NCBI RefSeq assembly: GCF_032884065.1
Contig: NC_088868.1
Location: 8,194,963 to 8,258,962, forward strand
Source of the DNA: Artemia franciscana
Taxonomy: Eukaryota > Arthropoda > Branchiopoda > Anostraca > Artemiidae
DNA: 64,000 nucleotides
Direction: 5' to 3'
In this document: one piece after another, positions 12,024-22,200 of the stretch
How the letters are laid out: every line of letters starts with the position of its first letter
Numbering within the stretch: position 1 is the first letter of the stretch
Position numbers and translations under genes: made by a program
Notes under the pieces: generated by a model
What the model was told of the DNA's origin: nothing
Database searches by the model: none
Seen by the model: the letters and a program-made list of their open reading frames with translations, nothing else

Positions 12024-12593
12024 GGTAAAATTATAGCAGTTCATATAACTGACTTACCAATAAAGTGAACATATCATTAAATGCCTTTGTTATGCTGTTT
12101 AAGAATATAAATATCATTTCTTCCATAAATTCAAATTTAAGCACTTTTTGAGCTCTTAAAAATGACAAATTTTCAAAAAATTATGATATTTCATATAACT
12201 GACTTACCAATAAAGTGAACATACCACTTGATTCCTTTTTTTATGTTCTTTATGAATATAATGACTGCTTCTACTGCACATTCAAATTTGAGCATGTTTT
12301 GAGCTCTTAAAAATGACAAATTTTCAATCAAAGTATGAGTTACTCCTTGTTTTCCACAAAATAATAATATGTTTTATCAGTGCCATCTTTTTCCATTATT
12401 TTCAAAAAAAATATGATAATTTTTCTCAGTACTAAAATTATTTATAATAAGGTTAGGTTAAAAAGTGCTTAAATTTGAATTTATGGTAGAAGTGATTATT
12501 ATGTTCATAAAGAGCATAAAAAAGGCATTGAGTGGTATGTTTACTTTGTTGGTAAGTCAGTAATATAAACTGCTATAAATTTACCAGGGTTTG
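12017..12593. mobile_element. 563-bp TIR element (MITE-like) with 7-bp target duplication
   Basis: The element occupies 12024-12586. Its terminal inverted repeats are about 50 bp: the left end begins GGTAAAATTATAGCAGTT and the right end, complemented, begins GGTAAATTTATAGCAGTT. Both continue through 'ACTGACTTACCAA.AAAGT.AACATA'. The direct repeat GGGTTTG flanks it at 12017-12023 and 12587-12593. Removing the element plus one copy of the repeat rejoins the RTE reading frame. The left half holds two direct copies of a unit of about 147 bp (12045-12180 and 12190-12330), and the right end (12440-12586) is its inverse. There is no coding capacity, so it is non-autonomous. A 7- or 8-bp duplication would suit a hAT- or P-like transposase; the superfamily is not proven. 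Confidence 0.88.
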
Positions 12594-12760
12594 TACAAGA
12601 ATTATGTGAGTGATAGATCATATGAGAACAAAAGGAGTGTAAAGATAGTGGAGAAAGCATTAAAATATGAACTAAGGTGATGTGAAGTGTAGGCCATGGA
12701 TAAAATTGCTGAGGATCTAGAAGATACAGCTAGATGGCATAATAGTAAAATACTATACTG
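12587..12760 (+). pseudogene. RTE LINE, piece 2 of 3
   Basis: Continues the frame of piece 1: 'YKNYVSDRSYENKRSVKIVE', 'MDKIAEDLEDTARWHNSKIL', with two in-frame stops (about 12677 and 12690). It ends exactly at the hAT target duplication CTATACTG (12753-12760). The next codons are supplied at 18640 and beyond. Confidence 0.85.
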
Positions 12761-12774
12761 CAGTGTTTCTACTT

Positions 12775-13589
12775 TGCATGCTTCGAAAATCGGTATGGCA
12801 TGCCTAAAATTCAGTAGAAAATTGGTAGATGGCATAATGCTATCAGTAGAAAAATTGGTAGGGAACTTCTAGACATGCCCAAACCCTCTAAGTGCATGTT
12901 AAGTTCTCAAAAATGCTCAATTTTCTAATGAAGTCCTAGATCAATTCAGAATTAGACCACTCTACAACGGTCTATCAACTTACGATTGATCATACGATGA
13001 TTTAAAGCAATGTTTTCTTTAAATCTGCAAAAGAGTAATGGGGTGTTGTTTGATCTTGTTGTAATAATGATGGTTACGAAATGTTGCTGTTGTTGCAAAT
13101 GCAGTGGTTCTTGTAAATTGCTAGTATACTAATATGGTATACTCTTGAGCTAGCAGCAATTCTAAAATGTTGCAAACACGGCATTTGCAGTAGTTGCTAC
13201 AAATTTGCAGCGCCTGTGAATCCGAATTCTCACATAAGGAAAGAATGATTTTCATGTATTAATTAAATTGGCATCTGGTGTTTATGCCTATGTGGGAACA
13301 AGATATGTTTAGACACAAATATATTGCCTGTCACGCGTGTAAACACAGATGCTAGCCAGACATGCATGAGATGCTAGCCAGACCAGACAAGGCTTAAAAA
13401 TTGCACTTTCAATCTCCTTAGTTATTATTTATGGAATCCTATTCTACTGAATCAGGTACTGTTCATCATAGTAAAGCATTTAAAATTGGACTTCAAATAA
13501 CAAATGAGATACTGGATTCAAATGATTAAAGCAACTGATACACAACTGCAAACAAAGGAATCAAGCCTATGATGACGTTGGTAGAATAC
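12775..13589. other. hAT left subterminal region, no gene
   Basis: The first 90 bp hold diverged copies of the subterminal motif ('tcggtatgg', 'ttggtagatgg', 'ttggtaggg'). An imperfect inverted repeat lies at about 13090-13190 ('gttgcaaatgcagtgg' and 'acggcatttgcag', 'ctagtatac' and 'gtatac'). Nothing coding. Confidence 0.5.
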
Positions 13590-13950
13590 GTTGATTGAAT
13601 TCTAATCTACTTAATTAGGTACTTTTCATCACAATAAATCAATAAAGCACACTTTGGTCTACAAACAACAATTCAGGAACAGCAGCAGTTTCAAACATCT
13701 AATGCAATTCAAAACAGAAACTTTTGCTCCTCCACTGTAGACATACATCACTAACATTCTGAAGGCTTAGCCTAGAATCGTATCAATACATATGTTGATT
13801 GAATTCTAATCTACTTAATTAGGTACTTTTAATCATAATAAATCAATAAAGCACACTTTGGAACAGTGTATGTTTCAAATATCTAATGCAACACAAAACA
13901 GAAACTTTTGCTACTATAGACTAACTTTGATCACTAATATACACTCTTCA
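13590..13950 (+). repeat. Tandem duplication, 204-bp period
   Basis: 'gttgattgaattctaatctacttaattaggtactttt' starts at 13590 and again at 13794. Both copies run on through 'aaatcaataaagcacactttgg' and 'caaaacagaaacttttgct'. A weak third copy may lie near 13437. It sits inside the hAT element, upstream of the LINE. Confidence 0.85.
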
Positions 13951-13979
13951 ACTATGCCAGATGCTCCTACTTCCTTTAG

Positions 13980-14520
13980 CCGTTTCTCTAGTTCCTGATC
14001 AACTATCAAATATTCCAAATCCAATATTCAAATATTCTATCCAAATATTCTTGCTAAAGTGATTGATCGCAAACCTCTTGGAGTAATTAGGGGACTTCCC
14101 GTTAGTGTTTCTAGCAGTATACTCATCTCCGTTATTCCTGGTCTTGTTGAGGCCAGCCAGATCAGCTCTTCTCATACATTCCGTTTAGAGTTCCTTGATT
14201 CCGCTGCACTAAAATCTGCCATCGCTACAGGTCTGCACTTGGGTTATGAGTCTTTTAAAATATTGGAATACAAAGAATTGCCCAGACAGTGTCTTAGATG
14301 CCAAAGTATCCATCATTCGTTAGCTCACTGCCCATGTGCCCTGAATGAGATGAAGTGCTCTAAATGTTCTGGATGCCATTCCAATACTAAAGACAATCCT
14401 TGCTTAGAGGCTCTGAAATGTGCCAACTGCGGCGAAGCTCATGTTTCCTATAGTATGAATTGCCCAGTGATAAAACGCGCTCTGAACTCTGCTCCAAAAT
14501 TAACCAAGCCACTATTTTAA
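13980..14520 (+). CDS. LINE ORF1, gag-like zinc-knuckle protein (5' part uncertain)
   Basis: Open frame ending at 14520; it is open upstream of 14059 through 'YPNILAKVIDRKPLG', so the true start is not visible and the element may be 5'-truncated. It encodes a nucleic-acid-binding ORF1 of the kind found in Jockey/I/CR1-like LINEs, which coats the element RNA. A short 'VIRGLPVSV' segment is followed by three cysteine knuckles near the C-terminus: CLRCQSIHHSLAHC, then CSKCSGCHSNTKDNPC, then CANCGEAHVSYSMNC. ORF2 begins inside it in another frame (61-bp overlap), the usual arrangement for these elements. It lies within the hAT element and so arrived after it. Confidence 0.8.
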
Positions 14521-15512
14521 GTTTTGCTTCTCTTAATATTAACGGCACAAAAGACAAAGACTTGTTAATTAATGAATTATTAGTCCATGACATAGTGTTC
14601 TTGCAAGAACATCTTCTGACCAAATCAAACGTTTCTAGCCTGAAGCGATCTTCTGTCCACCATTTTTTTTCGCAAGAGGCCAAGAAAACTAGAGGCCGCC
14701 CTTCCAGTGGCCTAGCAATTTTCTTCTGTTCCCCATCAAAGCCCTCTGTGATTTATTGTGATGATAACATCTTAGCGATTAAATGTGACAGTACTGCCTT
14801 TATAAACTTTTACTTACCTTGCGATCGACGTTCTATAGCATCGTTCACATCTTTTGCTAAATGTTGCTCCAGTTTAAAGTCTCTACTCGAAAGTCTACGT
14901 TTGAAAGACCTAAATTGGGTTTTAGCTGGTGACCTTAACTGTGATATTCTTGGTACCTCCGATAGATCAATCCTCTTGCTAGAATCACTTCCTAGCATAT
15001 ATCACATTGCAGTTAAGAGCCTCCCATTCACGTATATTCATAACAGAGGCTGTTCAAAATCGAACCTGGATCACGTGATCTCTTCCAGTTCCAGCTTAAT
15101 ATCATCGATTGTCACGATTGACGACGATCACCTTATTCTTAGTTGTAATTTGTCCTGTGAGCTATCTGGCAAAACACTTTCAGCTCAGCCGAAGTGGCAT
15201 ACGAAGTTGAATTGCGATCGTGCTAATGTCCCACTATACCTTGCTACGCTAACTGCTTTACTCTTGACCATAAAAGTGCCATATCACCTGCTGCAAACGT
15301 CAGTTTCCTCGCCTTCAAGTACAGTTGACCTAAATTTCTATTATTGTCAAATCGTCCATTGCCTTAAATCAGCTTCCAAAGCTGCAGTGCCTGTGGATAA
15401 AGTTAGGATTGGTACAAGAAAGCCTAATTGGAACGTTGATCCTGAAGTAAAACGTGCTAAGCAAAAAGCCAAATTTTGGCTACGTATGTGGATATCATGT
15501 GACCGACCATAG
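14460..15512 (+). CDS. LINE ORF2, endonuclease part
   Basis: The first 350 residues of ORF2 are an APE-type endonuclease that would nick the target DNA. Visible active-site blocks, in order: 'SFASLNING' (Asn), 'VFLQEHLL' (Glu), 'FYLPCD', 'LAGDLNCD' (Asp and Asn), 'SNLDHV' and 'DDHLILS' (Asp-His). All appear intact. The frame is then cut by about 205 bp of foreign sequence (15510-15717), after which the RT part resumes at about 15718. The ATG at 14460 lies within ORF1. Clade is not assigned; CR1/L2/Jockey-like by architecture. Confidence 0.82.
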   Translation: MPSDKTRSELCSKINQATILSFASLNINGTKDKDLLINELLVHDIVFLQEHLLTKSNVSSLKRSSVHHFFSQEAKKTRGRPSSGLAIFFCSPSKPSVIYCDDNILAIKCDSTAFINFYLPCDRRSIASFTSFAKCCSSLKSLLESLRLKDLNWVLAGDLNCDILGTSDRSILLLESLPSIYHIAVKSLPFTYIHNRGCSKSNLDHVISSSSSLISSIVTIDDDHLILSCNLSCELSGKTLSAQPKWHTKLNCDRANVPLYLATLTALLLTIKVPYHLLQTSVSSPSSTVDLNFYYCQIVHCLKSASKAAVPVDKVRIGTRKPNWNVDPEVKRAKQKAKFWLRMWISCDRP

Positions 15513-15717
15513 CCGAACTCGATTACGAAATAAACTTGTACCCCCTAAAGTACGAACCAATCGATACGCAAACTCATTTGTGCCTTTTTTCACATCAGTT
15601 TTTAATGCTGAGTTGTAGTGTGTGATTTTTGTTTAAATGTATGATTTTTGTGAAAAAACTGAATTTAGCTCTATGCTATGATAGTTTTTAAATATACCAA
15701 TCTCTCTCTCTCTCTCT
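15510..15717. repeat. Insertion of about 205 bp in LINE ORF2, ending in (CT)n
   Basis: Upstream coding ends at '..WISCDRP' and downstream coding resumes at 'SSGAVFSVKQKC'. The intervening sequence has stops in all plus frames and ends in a (TC)n run at about 15702-15719. No clear flanking duplication or tRNA promoter was found. It may be a short non-autonomous insertion or a local rearrangement. Confidence 0.6.
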
Positions 15718-17343
15718 CTTCCGGAGCTGTTTTCTCTGTGAAACAAAAGTGTAAACTTGAATATAAGGCCAGTTTGAAGAGGGCAAGCTTGAATGCATGG
15801 CCAGGCCCCACCGATAAGGCCTCCTGGAATAAGGTTATTAATAGTGCGAAATGTTCCCCATCTACCCTATCTTGTCTCCAGCTAGCTAATTTTGTTGATC
15901 ATTCTAAGCGTGTGTTCAGTGTATTTAATAGTTTTCTTCAGTCTATTTATTATAAGTTGCTTAAACCGCTTTTACCATACCGTCTCCTGCAGGCTCATGT
16001 CCAGCCTGTAGCAATATCTGAAATTCGCCAGGCTTTAAGAAAAATTAAGCGTTCAAATAGCCTTGATGGTGATGGCCTTTCTTACCGATTTTTTGCTTAT
16101 GATTGTCCTGCTCTACTTAACCATCTACAAATATTTTTCCAGTCTTGCTTAGCACAGTCACTTGTTCCTGATAGTTTCCTTTGTGGCCGTGTAACGTCTA
16201 TTCAAAAGCGAGGCAAGGACCCCACGTCATGTGTGAATTATTGTCCTATTACAGTATCGTGTTTCTTAAGTAAGTTGCTTGAACATTTGTTACTACCAGA
16301 AATTGAGTCGAATTGTGATTTTACGCCTTTTCAATTTGGTTTTCGGAAACGTTTCGGTTGCTCCCATGCACATCATGTTTTAAGCCGACTCATGAAAGAT
16401 GCCGTAAAAGCTAAAATGTCTTTATACTGTCTTACTGTTGATATTTCTGGAGCTTTCGATAATATTGTGCACTCTCAGGCTCTATTTTCCCTTGCGTCTT
16501 CAGGTGTTAATCCTTCCGTACTAAGTTTATTGTCTTTTTGGTATTCAAAGTCTAAAATTCAAGTTACCTGGAATGGCCAAATATCTGACCCGGTAAAAAT
16601 TAATAAGGGAGTTCGGCAAGGTGCCGTATTGTCTCCTAGTATATTTAAATGCGTGCTTGCATCGTGCCTACGTCCCCTTGGAAGTTCTGTTTTTTATGGT
16701 AATACTGGTTTGTCTTCTATTGCATATACAGATGACGTTCTTCTTGTTGCCCGGACTCGCCGTGGATTGCTTTCTAATTTTACTATGTTAACCAATGAAT
16801 TATCTAAGATTGGACTGTCAGTTAATGCGTCTAAATACGAGTTTATTTGTTTTAATAGCCCTTATGCGGTCTCTCCATTCGTTGCTGGGACTGCAATTCT
16901 GCCATGTTCTTCTTTAGTTAGTTGGCTTGGTCTGTGTTTTGGCCAAACACTTTCCACTACCTGTTCATCCCTAGTGAATCAAGCCGTGAAAAACCTACGC
17001 GTTGCTTACGGAAAAATATTCCCAAACAAAAGCCGTTACAACCGCAACGGTTTGTGCATGATTTATAATGCTTATTGCGCCCCTGTGCTTTTGTTTTTAT
17101 CAGGCATGGCTCATCTGTTTCGTAAGAAAGATCGACATACTCTACGTACAGCTTATTTCAGATATTGCAAATTCCTCCTCCGGCTTCCTAGATGGCACCA
17201 AAACAAAAAAATAATTGCTTGATTTGGTATAGTAGATGTGCCTTCTCGGATTCGGTCTTCCAGTGACGATTTATGTAAAAAGACAGTCAACTTTATTCAC
17301 GTTTATGACCCTCTGCAGCCTTTTTTCCATATTGATACTGGTT
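15678..17343 (+). pseudogene. LINE ORF2, reverse transcriptase part
   Basis: The RT and C-terminal part of the same ORF2; LINE sequence starts at about 15718. RT blocks in order: 'IRQALRKIKRSNSLDGDGLS', 'FQFGFRKRFGCSHAHHVL', 'LYCLTVDISGAFDNI' (first catalytic Asp), 'GVRQGAVLSPSIF', 'IAYTDDVLLVA' (catalytic Asp-Asp intact, Thr replacing the usual Ala) and 'GLSVNASKYEFICF'. An in-frame TGA at 17220-17222 interrupts it. The same frame stays open for 40 more codons ('FGIVDVPSRIRSSSDDLCKK') and stops at 17341-17343, so the TGA is a point mutation in an older copy. With the insertion at 15510 this copy cannot make a full protein. Confidence 0.85.
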
Positions 17344-17480
17344 GATTTGTCCATGTTGTCTTTTGTTAGTTTGAATTTTGTTTTTCTTCGCTGTTTATTG
17401 TATTTGTTTTTGTTTATTTATTTATAATACTCCGTACTTTGTGTTTTTTATACTTTACGGGTAATAAAGTTCATTCATTC
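17344..17480 (+). mobile_element. LINE 3' UTR and tail
   Basis: T-rich 3' untranslated sequence ending 'aataaagttcattcattc'. The short (TTCA)n-like tail replaces poly-A, as in many CR1/L2-like LINEs. hAT transposase sequence (minus strand) resumes immediately after it, which fixes the LINE 3' boundary to a few bases. Confidence 0.65.
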
Positions 17481-18490
17481 AGCGATGAAGAATGCATATT
17501 CATCCTCATCGTCCCGCATTTAGTACGGGAGATGGCAGATAAGGTCAGTGTCGACAATTTATTTTGTTTATCAGTCTTCACCTCTTTTAAAGTGCTGAAA
17601 AGACGTTCTGCAACAACCTGCCTTAGATTTACAAACCTTGGTCGACCACTTGGGGTAACAATGGAAAAAACGAATCTACAATATTCTACCTTCGGAACAT
17701 CAACAGAGCTTTATTCACGCCATTCCGAGTCAATGGCAGCTCTAAGACATGTAAGAGGAAAATACTTAACTGGAAGTGATGCAAGACTAGAAAGATTCAG
17801 CTTAGCAGCATTTGAAGGCTCTACAAGACAGGACATCTCATAAAAATCATCATCAAATACGAATCCGGTTTTGATCTGTGCAACTGTTTCCTTGTAAAAT
17901 TCTCTTGCTGTGAGGTATACCTTCATCTCTTTATTATGGTCCACCTTAGGGTCGCGCTCTACAAGCTCTGAAATAGTTAGCTGGGCATTCAGTCCAAGAT
18001 AAATATTTTGGATATCCACATAATAATTGTCATCATTTACATCAACATCTAGTGGATTCTTCAAACCGTCTACATATTCTACCTCAAGAAAGTTCTTGGA
18101 GAGAGTAATGTATGGAAAAGGGGGGGGGGGACTGTGATTGGAAAAGAGCATTGAAGTCAGCCAACATGCCCAAAATATAGTCCATGGACATCATCATTAT
18201 TCTCATAAAGGGGTTTTTCAAGCCACAAAGAGCTAAATCGTTTCCATGGGTAGGATCATCAAACACAGCCTCAGTAAAATATAATGTGAGAGCATCCCAT
18301 TGCTCAAGAATCCTTTTGACGCAGCTATGTACAGATTACCATCTAGTTTGTTCAGGGGAAAATATCTTGTGATTGTAAATTTCTAAGAGGTCTTAGTAAG
18401 CTTTCAATGAATTCACTCGTTTTGCACTATGACTGAAGTGGCTGTGAATGGTTCCGAGATTTCGCTAAATGGTGCTTTTCGCAGTCACAC
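17465..18490 (-). pseudogene. hAT transposase, decayed
   Basis: On the minus strand, from N to C: 'SPEQTRW', 'VKRILEQWDALTLYFTEAVF' and 'LALCGLKNPF' near 18370-18200; 'FNALFQSQSP' near 18150; an intact frame of 146 residues from 18151 to 17711; then after a stop 'AERLFSTLKEVKT' and 'LSTLTLSAISRTKCG' near 17600-17520. The last pieces match the hAT C-terminal dimerisation region and the middle matches the catalytic RNase H-like part by order and spacing. The BED-finger N-terminus is not visible. At least two stops and frameshifts. Orientation and position next to the right TIR make it this element's own enzyme. Confidence 0.78.
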
Positions 18491-18509
18491 CTATTATGTT
18501 CAGTTAAAA

Positions 18510-18625
18510 AGAAAAAAATCGGCAGAAAATCGCCAAAAGTCGGTAGAAAATTGGTATTTCGGTAGGCTTGAAATTTATTCGGTAGAAAGGTCCGAAATTC
18601 GGTAGATCTACCGATAAATCGGTAG
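18510..18625. repeat. hAT right subterminal repeats
   Basis: At least six near-copies of (t/a)TCGGTAGA(aa) or its complement: 'tcggcagaaaa', 'tcggtagaaaatt', 'tcggtaggc', 'tcggtagaaa', 'tcggtagatctaccga', 'tcggtagaagt'. They lie within 130 bp of the right end. Clustered subterminal octamers are known transposase-binding sites in hAT elements; that role here is inferred. Confidence 0.75.
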
Positions 18626-18639
18626 AAGTGGAAACACTG

Positions 18640-19235
18640 CTATACTGGCATGTTAATAAATTGAGAGGGAGTAGTCAATCCAGACTAGTCCCAGTCAAAG
18701 ATAAGAATGGGGCCACAATAAGTGATAAAGAAAGAGTTAATAAGTGAGGGGCAGAACATTTTGAGAATGTGCTAAACCAAGATACAGTTGCAGGAAAAGA
18801 TATAGATGAAAATGAAAAAGTTTGTGATACCTTGGATGTGAAGGAAGATTTGTTTTGTGAGGAAGAATTAGCAACAGTACTAAAAGGATTAAAAAATAAT
18901 AAGGCTCCAGGTGCTGATAGTATGATAAATGAGTTTCTTAAATATGGTGGCTCCAGGGTTAGAAATAAGGGGTTAATGATGGGCTTAATAAGCTGCTGAA
19001 GATTATGAATATGATTTTTGAAAAAGGGGAAGTACCTAGTGATTTTAGGAAAACCTTAATCAAACCAAATATAAGAAAGGTGACAAGAGTAAGTGTTGTA
19101 ATTATTTAGGCATTAGTCTGGTCTCTTTAGGTAGCAAATTACTTAGTAATATGATACTTTTCAGACTGAAAGATGATGTAGACAGAGTTTTAAGAGAAGA
19201 ACAGTGCAGTTTTAGACCAGATCTGGTCACATTGG
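18640..19235 (+). pseudogene. RTE LINE, piece 3 of 3
   Basis: Resumes the RTE frame after the hAT: 'WHVNKLRGSSQSRLVPVK' and 'GATISDKERV', then a stop at 18746. Next is the block at 18769-18999 with RT signature 'LKGLKNNKAPGADSMINEFL'. After a frameshift come 'LLKIMNMIFEKGEVPSDFRK', 'GSKLLSNMILFRLKDDVD' and 'EEQCSFRPD'. It ends at about 19230 where repeat R-B begins, before the catalytic YADD region, so this copy is 3'-truncated or rearranged. Confidence 0.85.
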
Positions 19236-19790
19236 GAGGAGTTGGAGGGGGAAACTGGAAATCTTGGAAAACGCTTAGATTGGAGATATTGGGATGAAAC
19301 TTGGTGGGTAGAATAAGCAAAGGTCATAGATATGTGATTGAAACAACTGGAATGGATTTGCTCTCTTTGAGGGAGTTAGGGGGTCCAGTGCTTTGGTGAG
19401 TTTGGTACTTCTTGATGTGCTAGGATGATGAAAATTGGTAGGCATTTCAGGGACCTGCACAAATTGACTTGATAAAGTTGTTTTCCCCAATTCAACCATC
19501 TGGGGGGCTGAAAGGAGAGAAAAAATTAGAAAAAATGAGGTATTTTTAACTTAAAAGTGGATGATCAGATCTAAATGAATTTTGATATTTAGAAGGACCT
19601 TGTGTCTCAGAGCTCTCATTTTAAATCCTGACTGGCATTAAGCCTCTGATTTTCCTTTTAAATCACTATTGATTCTTATAATTTTGCTAGAGCTCATGCT
19701 ATATGAGCTCTTGGCTCTTCCGACCTTGTCACAAGTGCCATATGAGCTCTTAGCTCTTGTTTTTACTGTTTTCAGAAAATTGCTTATTAA
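19236..19790. repeat. Interspersed repeat R-B
   Basis: Starts with 'ggtcacattgggaggagttggagggggaaactgg' at the break in the RTE frame and carries an internal motif 'atatgagctcttggctctt' (about 19694) repeated at about 19740. It has the look of a non-coding dispersed repeat. Small open frames on both strands are not conserved. Confidence 0.5.
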
Positions 19791-20043
19791 CTTTTTATAC
19801 TTTTATTTCTGTTATGGCCTGACTAAAATTGCAACTTTTCTATTCTATATTTCATAAAGTATTTTGAAATAGGAATTAATGATCTGTTAAAGGAATAATG
19901 CCTTATTGTTAAATTTGCCTTTCCTAGAAATGTAACCTTGCATTTGGACTAAAGCGGGATTTTATGGTTTTCTTGTGTGATTTAACTTTCAGGCTTGAAG
20001 CTACAGTAATCCTGTTATAAAAGTAATTTTGGTGTTACAATAA

Positions 20044-20089
20044 ATGGCTGAACAGTTCATAACTTCAGAGTCTTCTGTTGTTAAACAGG
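20044..20089 (+). CDS. Zinc-finger gene A, exon 1
   Basis: ATG preceded directly by an in-frame TAA; 15 codons (MAEQFITSESSVVKQ) plus one base, ending at a consensus donor CAGG|GTAAGT. It leaves phase 1, which is exactly what exon 2 at 27670 needs. Any 5' UTR and promoter are not identifiable. Confidence 0.7.
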
Positions 20090-20810
20090 GTAAGTGTATT
20101 GATTTTGATTTGTTTTTATAACAATCTGAAAATAAAACCAGGAAATTCTTTTCTCTAATGATGTCTGCCTAGTAAGAATTGTAAAAGCTAAAATCTATGG
20201 GAAAAGGAAAGGCTAAACTAAAAATTGGATATTTATTTTCAGAATATTTCTATTAATGTATTTTCTTACTTATCTTATTATTTTGTAACGTTTGTTCAAA
20301 AGAATAATGCAATTTTTTCAATAGCATGTAAGTGCTTCGAATACCCATCAAAAATTTCTGGGTGATTAAAATGGAATTAGTATGTAAAGGCTTCTAAGGC
20401 AAAGCCTAGGATGTATTTTAGATGTTTAATTCTTTGATTTGATAAATATATTTTCTGGATTGTTCTTGTCCTTACAAATTTTTCTGCAGTCTTGCGATTT
20501 TCAGTTTTAGAAAGTTTGCCATTAATTATCAGACCATATTTAGTAATCAGATCTGAAAAAAAATTCAGTGGCATTTCAAATTTTTTTCTGAATTATATGT
20601 TTTAAAGACTCTGAGTATCACTTCTGTAACATGCATCAATTTTTTACTAATCGAAATCAAATTTAATTAAAAACACAATTTCTTGACTGGACTAAATATT
20701 TGTATTTTCTTAAAACTAATCAATAGAAGTTTGCATTATATACAGATAATTTAAGGTTTACTATTTTTCTTGTGAAACCTATTTAATGTGGTGCTTCTCC
20801 AAACTCGTTT

Positions 20811-22200
20811 TCAGTTTCTTTCTTTGGTTTCTCGATTGAGCATCCAACAATAATAAGCTAACTTATTGACATTCCTCTTTCCTTGAAAACTCCTCTCAAA
20901 ATCATGGACGTCTTGATGAAGCCTTTCACCCTGTCCTTTGCTGTAGACTCCCAAGCTTTCAGAAAAAACAGTCAACACAGGAACGTAAAAACAGTCAATA
21001 CAGGAACGTAAAAAATGGACTTTTAAGCTCATCTTGCATCCTTGAGCTTCATATGCTTCAAACATATGTTGTACAATAGTTTTGTAGTCAGGGTTCTTAA
21101 TATTTCCCAAAAACGTTTGCAGTACATCCTTGAAAGAAGCCCATTCTTCTTTTTCCCTGTTTTCCAGGCCCATGACAAACTCAACACATTTTCCTGCAGA
21201 CAATCGCAAATTATGTATACAATAGCGTTTAATAAAACCATCTCTGCCACATTTGGAGACCAAATTATCATCAGACATAGATAGTTTTGCTGAAACTAAT
21301 GTTGTAATCAGATGCTGTCTAAATGAGCAAATGGTGATGCATTTTGATGAACCCTTCAATGTTTGTTAGGTGATGCTGAAAGTACTTCACCTCAGGGACT
21401 AGAAAAGACTACTGTTTCAGGGAGGCTAGGAAAGATGAATCACTCTCATTCTTAACACAGATACGGACTTCTATCAATTGTTTTCATTTAGAAGGAAAGT
21501 TAAGGCTGTGTAAATATAATGGTTCCTGGAAAGATTCGACTGTTCAAAAGACCTTTTTCATTGTTGCAAGTTGCAACATCCAGAACCACTGTCGTCCTCT
21601 TCCATTATTTCCAAAAGAGGGAATCAGCTGTAAGTTTTCTTATATCAAAACGCGTGAAAAACTCCCTCTTTTAACTTGACTTCAGGTACCTCTGAAACAA
21701 TTTCCTTCTATGCATCATTCTGATGAGTCATTCTGTTTCAAAGAAAGCCCATAAACATTATTGCAAATAACTAGATTACCTTCTTAGGAGAAAACTAAGT
21801 AAATTCTTTCTCAATGCCTGTACCACGAAAATGAGGTCTTAAATGATTGAATATTTTGTTTTTTAGCCTTGATCCTAGGAAGTCAGCTGCATCTCTGAAA
21901 AGGCCTAAATCTCATACTAGGTTGTTGAGGTCACTTTAAGAAAAGGTTGACGTTCACTGTCATCACAAAAGTCTGAACCAGGTTTGTTCTGAGTATCTAA
22001 TGATTCTGAGTTCTCTGAGTCACTCAGTATGCCATTGAATTAGAAGGTGGCTTTGGAAAGGGCAGGATAATTTCATTTAATTTTTGTATAAGATCCTTCC
22101 TCATCTATGGAACAATATAGCAATTGTGTGATTTGTCTGTTTGAACCATATAATAGGAATGCCAAAACGAAAGGAATTTTTCATACCCTATAACCTTAAA
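20811..22200 (-). pseudogene. Decayed repeat-associated conserved invertebrate protein
   Basis: The best open stretch is 182 codons (21359-20811, minus). It includes 'EEWASFKDVLQTFLGNIKNP', 'GCKMSLKVHFL', 'KGQGERLHQDVHDFER' and 'LAYYCWMLNRET'. This order (SFK..V..FLGN, GC.MSLK.HFLHSH, GERFHQD, ..DYCW) is one I recall from a large family of uncharacterised arthropod and cnidarian proteins that behave like transposon-borne genes. The usual HFLHSHLDFFP core is interrupted by an imperfect duplication of 'acaggaacgtaaaaa..gtcaata' (about 20970-21013). Frameshifted pieces upstream ('ASFSWYRH', 'EGNLVICNNVYGL', to about 22200) fit the N-terminal half. Non-functional; it lies in intron 1 of gene A on the opposite strand. 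Confidence 0.65.

Larger units (their letters stand above)
12761..18639 (-). mobile_element. hAT transposon, 5.9 kb, with exact 8-bp target duplication
   Basis: Terminal inverted repeats are CAGTGTTTCTACTT (12761-12774) and AAGTGGAAACACTG (18626-18639), 13 of 14 positions complementary. CAGTG ends are typical of hAT. The 8-bp direct repeat CTATACTG flanks it at 12753-12760 and 18640-18647, the duplication length of hAT. Excision in silico restores the frame '..NSKILYWHVNKL..' of the host RTE LINE. Its decayed transposase is on the minus strand at 17465-18490, next to the right end. Repeated TCGGTAGA-type octamers lie just inside the right end. A two-ORF LINE (about 13980-17480) inserted later, explaining the length. 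The transposase is broken, so the copy is not autonomous. Confidence 0.93.

Noticed and set aside
17439-17843. Plus-strand 134-codon frame
   Set aside because: It is antisense to the decayed hAT transposase, whose minus-strand reading explains the sequence.
21042-21284. Plus-strand 80-codon frame
   Set aside because: Antisense shadow of the decayed repeat-borne protein at 20811-21359.
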